In this document: in pieces, positions 58,201 through 64,000 of the stretch
Numbering within the stretch: the stretch's first letter is position 1
Layout: every line of letters starts with the position of its first letter
Notes under the pieces: generated by a model
Told to the model about the DNA's origin: nothing
Database searches by the model: none
The model's input: only the letters and a program-made list of their open reading frames with translations
Made by a program: the position numbers and the translations under genes
Assembly (NCBI RefSeq): GCF_000003815.2
Contig: NC_049982.1
Location: forward strand, 24,166,571-24,230,570
Reading direction: 5' to 3'
From: Branchiostoma floridae
Taxonomy: Eukaryota; Chordata; Leptocardii; Amphioxiformes; Branchiostomatidae
Length of the DNA stretch: 64,000 nt

Positions 58201-61200
58201 TGTTGTTGAATCATGTTCGTCTTGTGCCGTGAGCATGTGTAATTATGATCTATAAATTTGGCAATGAATGTGACAGTGTGTTCGTCCCACGACGAGCTGC
58301 CTACCCCGAAAAAGATACTGAAAACTTTTGGCCTTGTTGTCTTCGAATGCATTGTTATCGATGCTTTGTAAATGATGTATTGGACACCTAGATGTCTGAA
58401 GTGTGCACAGCTCAGAAATAACTATTGTTGCATGTGTAGATCTCTTTAAGTTCCAGTATTTTTAATCTACCGGTATAAGTCTTACTACCGGTATTATGCC
58501 AATGCATGTTACAGATATCAAGTAAACGGAGGTTGGTTTAAAGTTGCAGTATTTTCAGGATAATGCAGCTTGAAACCACCACATGTTGACAAAATATCCC
58601 TACATACCCTGTTTTAAAAACAACGGATAAAGGTTACCCCACAGATAAAAGTGAACTAGCGTTAGGTGTTGTGGACCCAAATAACTCTACAGTACAGATC
58701 AGACTGCATGGAGGATGCCTTACCTTCTCCGTCCTGACCCATGGCACCAGTGACAGGTCTCCCTGCGATGCTGTTTTGTCTGATGGTCATACCTCGTCCT
58801 GTGTCCACTCCCATGGCAAGTGGAACAGCGAACCTAAAGAGGTTGTTATATCTTATGTCACACCTTCAACAAGGATGTTCTGGACCGGTCAGAGTTTTAC
58901 CGTATCTCAGGTACATGTATTTAGTACTTGCATCACTGGGGGTTCCCAAAGGAAGTGGATTACAAAAAATCTCCTAGAACAACGCACTTCATGTACACCA
59001 CTGAACTCCAGATTTGGACATTGGAATCAACGGTCTTCCAATGTTTTCTCACCCTCTGGTGCAATTTGTGTTTTCTCGGGTGAGTTTGACATAAAGAGAA
59101 TACAACATGGTGTATTCTGCAGCAACTCCCCCCCCCCCAGAAAACGATGTAAGATGTAAGTTCACAGGTGTGGGTTGGAATCCCACCTCTGACACCATGT
59201 CATGCTCTGTGGGTTTGTCCTCTCTATGGTGTATTCTCAAATAATTGATAACATTATGCCATCTTTTTTTAAACGAAAAGAATTCATCATTACTCATACG
59301 GAGAATGTGAGATGTATGTGGGTGTGGGTTTGAATCCCACTTCTGACACCATGTTGTGCTCTGTGGGCAAGTCCACCCTCAATTGCAGTGTAATTATTTG
59401 ATTGCTAGCACGAGTCTGACTCACATTAATGATTTTGCAAATAAACAATATTATTAATAGACTTTCCATTCTTAGGACAGATTCAAATGCAAGTTTTCTT
59501 GTCTGGGTGCTCCTTTGAGGCTTACACTTCTACATGTTCATACCTTAGTTCTTTTACATGAACTAGGAATCACAGATGATCAGGAAGGAATACTCACCCT
59601 TCCCCTGCCATGGCATCGAGGGCAGCGCTTGAAGCCACGGCCGTAACAAGAGTGGCAACTCTGGGTAAAGTTGAACAGAAACAAAGAATTTTACTCACGG
59701 ATGGAAGACACCAGGACATGCAAATATATTTTCAAAACTTACTTTGAAACCAACTACTGTACTCTGATATCAAATTGTAGAACTGACATTAAACCAGACC
59801 TATACAGCTAAGGTACTGAAACACTATCCATTAAAACTGACATTAAACCAGACCTATACAACTAAGGTACTGAAATACTATCCATTAAAACTGAAATTAA
59901 AACAGACCTATACAGCTAAGGTACTGAAACGCTGTCCATTAAAACTGACATTAAACCAGACCTATACAGTTAAGGCACTGAAACACTATCCATTAAAACT
60001 GACATTAAACCAGACCTATACAGCTAAGGTACTGAAACACTATCCATTAAAACTGACATTAAACCCAGACCTATACAGCTAAGGTACTGAAACACTATCC
60101 ATTAAAACTGGCATTAAACCAGACCTATACAGCTAAGGTACTGAAACACTATCCATTAAAACTGGCATTAAACCAGACCTATACAGCTAAGGTACTGAAA
60201 CACTATCCATTAAAACTGACATTAAACCCAGACCTATACAGCTAAGGTACTGAAACACTATCCATTAAAACTGACATTAAACCAGACCTATACAGCTAAG
60301 GTACTGAAACACTATCCATTAAAACTGACATTAAACCAGACTTATACAGCTATGGTACTGAATCACTATCCATTAAAACTGGCATTAAACCAGACCTATA
60401 CAGCTAAGGTACTGAAACACTATCCATTAAAACTGACATTAAACCAGACCTATACAGCTAAGGTACTGAAACACTATCCATTAAAACTGACATTAAACCC
60501 AGACCTATACAGCTAAGGTACTGAAACACTATCCATTAAAACTGACATTTAATCAGACTTATACAGCTGAGGTACTGAAACACTATCCATTAAAACTGAC
60601 ATTAAACCAGACCTATACAGCTAAGGTACTGAAACAATATCCATTCAAACTGACATTAAACCAGACCTATACAGCTAAGGTACTGAAACACTATCCATTA
60701 AAACTGACATTTAATCAGACCTATACAGCTAAGGTACTGAAACACTATCCATTCAAACTGACATTAAACCAGACCTATACAGCTATGGTACTGAAACACT
60801 ATCCATTAAAACTACCAAGAAACCTCACCGCCTATCTTCCTTACCTGTACTTTAGCTGTGTGAGGCACTTCAATGAGCCTGACCTCATCATTGAAAAACT
60901 GAGCAGCAGTGCAGGCGATATCCCAGGGGCCGGGTGGGTACCCGTTTTGTGGGCCATCAATGATTTGTCCTGAAAATAAGAATTAAAAATTCATTGTTGC
61001 AACTATGTGTACAGTAATGATATACATGTATTAATATCATCAATATTACAATATTTTTTGCAGAAATGAAAAGTAGGATTTGGTTTCTATAACATGCATT
61101 GGCATAATACCGGTCATAAGCCTTATACCGGTCGATTAAAAATAGTGGAACTTAAAGAGATCTACACATGCAACAATAGTTATTTCTGAGGTATGCACAC

Positions 61201-63345
61201 TTCAGACATCTAGGTGTCCAATACATAATTTACAAAGCATCGATAACAATGCATTCGAAGACAACAAAGCCAAAAGTTTTCAGGTCATTTTCGGGGCAGG
61301 CGAGCTCGTCGTGGGACAAACACACTGTCACGTTCATCGCCAGATTTGTAGATAATAATCACATGTGCTCACGGCACAAGACGAGCATGATTCAACAGCA
61401 ATCTTGAATTTCTTTTGGTGACCTACAACTCGAGTAAAAGTGTGAGGAACCGTTGCATAATAGCCCGCATCTACGGCTGAATGGGTCAAATGGAATGTAC
61501 GCCGCCATTTTCCCGCCATTTTTAATGCTACGGCCAGCAGTAAAGTTTTACGTCATAGCGGTTGTGACGGACCAAAATTAAATGAGAATTCTTGTCAGTA
61601 TACGCCCATTTTCTCATGACTTTTTGTATGCTCATGCAGATTTTTGTTTTGTGCAACTACTAACAGGAAAGAAAGGAACAACAGAGGATGAATAAAGGTA
61701 CATAGCGGCAGTTAATTGTGCCGTGTTTCGTTCGACCGGTATAGTGCAACCCCTTCCAACCACGCGCCCGTTCTCCGTGCAATTCCGCGGTGTGTTCCAA
61801 TTACGATATTATGTTTTTAGCAGGACCAAAGAGACAAAATAATTTACACAGAAGAAGTGGCAAAGGTAAGCTGTAACAGCAACATGTAACTGGAGAAAAT
61901 GATGCGTTGATCATTTGCCAAATTAGCATTGCTTGAGAAATTGCAGTAAACCGACCGGTATTATGCCAATGGATGTTAGATCCATTTTGTTCAAAGCACT
62001 TTCAAGATTTTCAGAAAACACATCATTGAAAGATAGAAAAAACTTTGCAAATATTTATCAAAATTTTCATCATCAAAACTCAGGAAGGGTAAACCAAATC
62101 AAAATGCACTAGATATGCATAACTTTTATTCACCAATTTTCCATCAATGTGAAAATCAGCTTTGTTCTAGCAGAATTCACCATGATTCCTTCCTTCTTAC
62201 TATTACACATAAAATTCATACATGTAGTTAAGTCCATTACAAATGTAACCAGTTCCTCTGGTGTGCATCTACATTTTAAGTGAATGTTATGCCAAGTGGC
62301 AGCCCGATAAAGTAATATGAAAATGCCTAAGGATACTTGAAAAATTGGACGTCTGGTGTGATTATTACATGTCTTATAGTAAATCCCAAAGGTTGAATGG
62401 ACAAACCTCGGTATGGTTCATGCACCCATTTGGTAGATCTGCTCTCAAGGAAGCTTTCCATAGTGTACTAAATAAAACAACAAACAAACATAAACATAAC
62501 ATCAGTTTTAAAACATACTCAGCAAACTTTATGAAATTGGATAAAAAGAAATTAAATCTAATACTTTCACTTCAAAATAAGATCATAAAATGAAGGTGCC
62601 ATTCTAGCGAGCAAATGAAATAATCAACAAACTTTCCACCTATCAAATAGGGCTGTACATTTGCTCTGTGTATCCAGATTGTACCCCTGGGCAGAACATA
62701 CCTGGGTCTCTTCTGGTCAGAGGTTCATGGTATATTCTGAACTGTTAATAATAGTTCACCTTTATCCATGGGGTGACCTATATACTTTCTATGTATATAC
62801 AGGGTATTTGGGCATATTAAGTCGATGGATGGTGGTTTCAATGTGATATTTTACTCGTTAACTTAAAACATTGAGGCTTGAAACCACTAAATGATATCCC
62901 TAGACACCCTGATTTTAGATGAGATGAATATAGGCTACCACGCGGATAAAAGGTAACTAGGGTTAACATCAACTATCATAATTCCACATGGTGTCATTAT
63001 ACCGCCACCTCAAAAAACGTTAGTATAGTCTGAAGTCTTCCCAAGATTTTCTTGAACACTGAATGTTAAATATCTTAAATGTAATACAATTCAGATATTT
63101 ATGTGTTAAAAACAATCTTGAGAAGGCCTCTATGATAACGTTTTTTTGAAGTGACGGTATAGTGGCACCTGGTGGAATTATGAGAATGTATGTTAATTGA
63201 AGAGGATGAACCTACATGGAAGGCAGTAGAGGGCTTGATTGCCTTGATGACATGTTCCTCTGCAGGTTTCTTGCCATAGCAGCAGTGTTCTGCCACAAAC
63301 TGTATCATGGCATCTCTGGCCTCCTGCTCTGTCAGGCCGGCACCC
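55112..63345 (-). CDS. SSUH2: SSUH2 (ssu-2) homologue, eight 3' exons, 5' end outside window
   Basis: Cysteine-rich DnaJ-zinc-finger-like protein; vertebrate SSUH2 is of poorly defined molecular function. Exons in transcript order: 63345-63212, 60969-60845, 59660-59598, 58833-58724, 57004-56912, 56462-56360, 55802-55695 and 55258-55112 (TAA). Phases join exactly. About 293 residues are covered. Order: N-terminal block with AMIQFVAEHCCYGKKPAEEH; the linker YPPGPWDIACTAAQFFNDEV; six CxxC motifs (CHSC, CPRC, CSTC, CHWC, CIRC, CGVC), most followed by the GxG spacing of DnaJ zinc-binding repeats; then WYIQLTVNFKNMVSDHV; TYERAGRILQQRHTLRNVPV; and the C-terminus RYWVYGNEHRVHAPDYPHQC ending CCWGCVIL, which matches the family's HQVYA.DYP..CCGC ending. 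Introns carry three MITEs, a 54-bp minisatellite and two inverted 0.9-kb elements. Confidence 0.93.
55288..55504. mobile_element. Palindromic MITE in the last SSUH2 intron
   Basis: Outer inverted pair CACGTACCTCCAAATTTTCC / TTTGGAAGTACATTGTACGTG and a strong inner hairpin GGCCTTAAGTCT..AGACTTAAGGGCC around 55411-55443. Confidence 0.6.
55695..55802 (-). CDS. SSUH2: SSUH2 penultimate exon
   Basis: 108 nt, phase 0 at both ends, acceptor CTGTAG|GTG, donor CAG|GTACTA. Encodes VWPITHFTDQDVNANSQSLV then QYHTSTYERAGRILQQ. Confidence 0.93.
56095..56290. mobile_element. MITE, GTTCACCTTTATCCGCGGGG family, copy 3
   Basis: Ends ATCACCTTTATCTGTGGAGT and GTTGATAAAGGTGAAC. It lies 70 bp from the SSUH2 exon at 56360-56462. 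Confidence 0.8.
56360..56462 (-). CDS. SSUH2: SSUH2 exon after the zinc-binding block
   Basis: 103 nt, acceptor CCCCACAG|TAAG, donor AGG|GTAAGC. Encodes KNMVSDHVTERTDMPDELIK then DAGGLVIFQQTLIR. The TAA at the exon start is out of frame once joined. Confidence 0.92.
56912..57004 (-). CDS. SSUH2: SSUH2 exon, last CxxC motifs
   Basis: 93 nt, acceptor AATGTTACAG|GTG, donor AACTT|GTAAGT. Encodes CIRCGGDGRVTCGVCQGCRD then LKWYIQLTVN; leaves in phase 2. Confidence 0.93.
57570..58660. mobile_element. MITE, same family, copy 4, split by an insertion
   Basis: Left part 57570-57624 (GTTCTCCTTTATCCGTTGGG to AAACAGGGTATGT) and right part 58515-58660 (GATATCAAGTAAACGGAGG to AAAAGTGAACTAGCGTTA) together make one normal-size copy. 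The 890 bp between them is a different element. Confidence 0.85.
57625..58514 (+). mobile_element. 890-bp TIR element, copy 1, nested in a MITE
   Basis: Ends ATAATACCGGTACG and ACCGGTATTATGCCAATGCA. No transposase frame. It contains AAAATGGCGGGAAAATGGC near 58079. An inverted, similar copy is at 61091-61978. Confidence 0.8.
58724..58833 (-). CDS. SSUH2: SSUH2 exon, third and fourth CxxC motifs
   Basis: 110 nt, acceptor CAACCTCTTTAG|GTT, donor GAGAAG|GTAAGG. Encodes VRCSTCHGSGHRTRYDHQTK then HRRETCHWCHGSGRR. The internal YDHQTKQHRRE insert separates the two motifs. Confidence 0.9.
59165..59385 (+). mobile_element. Two tRNA-like SINE fragments in tandem
   Basis: GGGTTGGAATCCCACCTCTG followed by ACACCATGTCATGCTCTGTG at 59172 recurs as GGGTTTGAATCCCACTTCTG at 59325. 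The shared block resembles a B box (GGTTCGAATCC), and no full tRNA is present. Confidence 0.5.
59598..59660 (-). CDS. SSUH2: SSUH2 exon, first two CxxC motifs
   Basis: 63 nt, phase 0 at both ends, acceptor CTTTACCCAG|AGT, donor AGG|GTGAGT. Encodes SCHSCYGRGFKRCPRCHGRG. Confidence 0.92.
59785..60813. repeat. 54-bp minisatellite, about 19 units, in an SSUH2 intron
   Basis: Unit: CTGACATTAAACCAGACCTA, TACAGCTAAGGTACTGAAAC, ACTATCCATTAAAA. The period is exact for most units, with few substitutions. It ends about 30 bp from the splice donor of exon 60845-60969. Confidence 0.97.
60845..60969 (-). CDS. SSUH2: SSUH2 exon, linker region
   Basis: 125 nt, acceptor TTATTTTCAG|GAC, donor CAG|GTAAGG. Encodes QIIDGPQNGYPPGPWDIACT then AAQFFNDEVRLIEVPHTAKV. 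The 54-bp minisatellite begins about 30 bp beyond its donor. Confidence 0.9.
61091..61978 (-). mobile_element. 890-bp TIR element, copy 2, inverted
   Basis: Starts CATGCATTGGCATAATACCG and ends CCGGTATTATGCCAATGGAT. The interior matches the reverse complement of copy 1 over most of its length (for example CACTTCAGACATCTAGGTGT). Located in the SSUH2 intron between 60969 and 63212. Confidence 0.85.
62752..62960. mobile_element. MITE, GTTCACCTTTATCCGCGGGG family, copy 5
   Basis: Left end TAGTTCACCTTTATCCATGG. The right end GCGGATAAAAGGTAACTAGG is degraded. The interior TCGATGGATGGTGGTTTCAA is shared with the other copies. Confidence 0.8.
63212..63345 (-). CDS. SSUH2: SSUH2 exon with HCCYG motif
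   Basis: 134 nt, acceptor GATTTGCAG|GGG, donor GTAG|GTTCAT. Enters in phase 2, leaves in phase 1. Encodes GAGLTEQEARDAMIQFVAEH then CCYGKKPAEEHVIKAIKPST. Confidence 0.88.
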
Positions 63346-63472
63346 CTGCAAATCAGTGGGATGTTTGTGTCAAAGTTTGGGGTATTATAAGATATTGGAA
63401 AGGAAGATTTACAAAAAAGTTTAGGTCACTAGAGTTCAGCTATTCTTCCACTGGTCATGACAGAGAAGACAA

Positions 63473-63808
63473 ATGCTAATCCATCTCACTAGACTTAGAC
63501 TTAACTTCGGTCAGTTGAATTTCCACCTGTTCCAACATAAATGTGTAAATAGTCCTATGTGTAATTGTGGCCACCCTAACGAATCAACTATACATTATTT
63601 TCTACACTGTCCTCTATACAATGATGCAAGACTTGATATGTTGTCATCTTTAACCACTATCTTACCATTTGACCCAAGACACACCACTGAAAATATTTTA
63701 TGTTCAACCTTACTCAGGGGAAACCCAGTACTATCTACCATTCAGAACTGTCATTTATTTGATGTTGTGTTTAAGTTCATCAAACAGACAGATCGTTTCA
63801 GCTGAACC
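63473..63808 (+). mobile_element. LINE ORF2 C-terminal fragment
   Basis: Open frame beginning MLIHLTRLRLNFGQLNFHLF and containing MCNCGHPNESTIHYFLHCPL. The 'HLTRLRxGxxxLxxHLF' block followed by a CxC..H....C zinc-knuckle is the conserved C-terminus of jockey/CR1/I-like LINE polyproteins. It lacks the reverse transcriptase and is 5'-truncated, 130 bp from an SSUH2 exon. Confidence 0.75.
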
Positions 63809-64000
63809 TTATTTGATTATTATTTCTAAGTTTGTTTATCAGCCATATGTCACTCTGTTATTTGATTCCTTGTTTATTTTCATGTAGTTAAGTCTTGTGT
63901 TCAATAGACAGGTTGTTTAAGTTGATTTATAACCTTATTTGATTACTTCTAAGTTTGTATGCCAGCTACACGTCACTTTGTTATTTGATTCCTTGTTGTT
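63809..64000 (+). repeat. LINE 3' UTR with internal duplication
   Basis: ACCTTATTTGATTA and TGTTATTTGATTCCTTGTT occur twice about 115-120 bp apart (63809-63870 and 63930-64000), a tandem duplication in the element's 3' region, cut by the window end. Confidence 0.6.

Noticed and set aside
58671-59159. 162-codon plus-strand open frame
   Set aside because: It is the antisense shadow of the SSUH2 exon at 58724-58833 plus intron.
59785-60813. Regular repeats that could suggest a CRISPR array
   Set aside because: The units are contiguous with a 54-bp period and no unique spacers, and they lie in an intron of a eukaryotic gene: a minisatellite.

Overview
The window looks like invertebrate deuterostome nuclear DNA, most probably a lancelet (Branchiostoma). 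That is inference from small phase-consistent exons in kilobase introns, single-copy relatives of vertebrate genes that exist there as families, and a very dense load of short palindromic transposons. No bacterial, viral or organellar gene organisation is visible. Nearly all long open frames are repeat artefacts; the real genes had to be assembled from splice sites.

Layout. (1) 1-20.7 kb is mostly repeats: an 18-bp minisatellite, a Penelope-like relic, a SINE, a 450-bp dispersed duplication whose second copy carries a Harbinger-type MITE, and a LINE relic. It holds one small minus-strand gene (8607-9434) for a 69-residue single-pass membrane protein. (2) 20.8-32.9 kb, plus strand: the conserved core and 3' end of a Kv channel-interacting protein (KChIP/KCNIP) gene. 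Its third coding block is present as two tandem 70-nt exons 73 nt apart, which look mutually exclusive. (3) 33-45 kb: a few orphan exon-like stretches and a tandem duplication of about 3.3-3.5 kb (37.3-40.8 and 41.6-44.8 kb). (4) 48.3-52 kb, plus strand: a complete gene for a secreted, helix-rich protein of 295 residues with five coding exons and four phase-0 introns, two cysteines in the mature protein and a polybasic tail. Exon plan, cysteine positions and local motifs resemble class II helical cytokines (IL-10/interferon-gamma group). A truncated duplicate of its promoter, leader exon and first codons lies at 53.06-53.64 kb. (5) 55.1-63.35 kb, minus strand: eight 3' coding exons of an SSUH2 (ssu-2) homologue, with six CxxC motifs. 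Its introns hold MITEs, a 54-bp minisatellite and an inverted pair of 0.9-kb elements. (6) The right edge is a LINE C-terminal fragment.

The genes are unrelated in function: ion-channel calcium sensor, putative immune cytokine, DnaJ-like cysteine-rich protein. They share no visible regulation. The main leads are the cytokine candidate with its partial duplicate, the KChIP alternative exon pair, and the small membrane protein gene.
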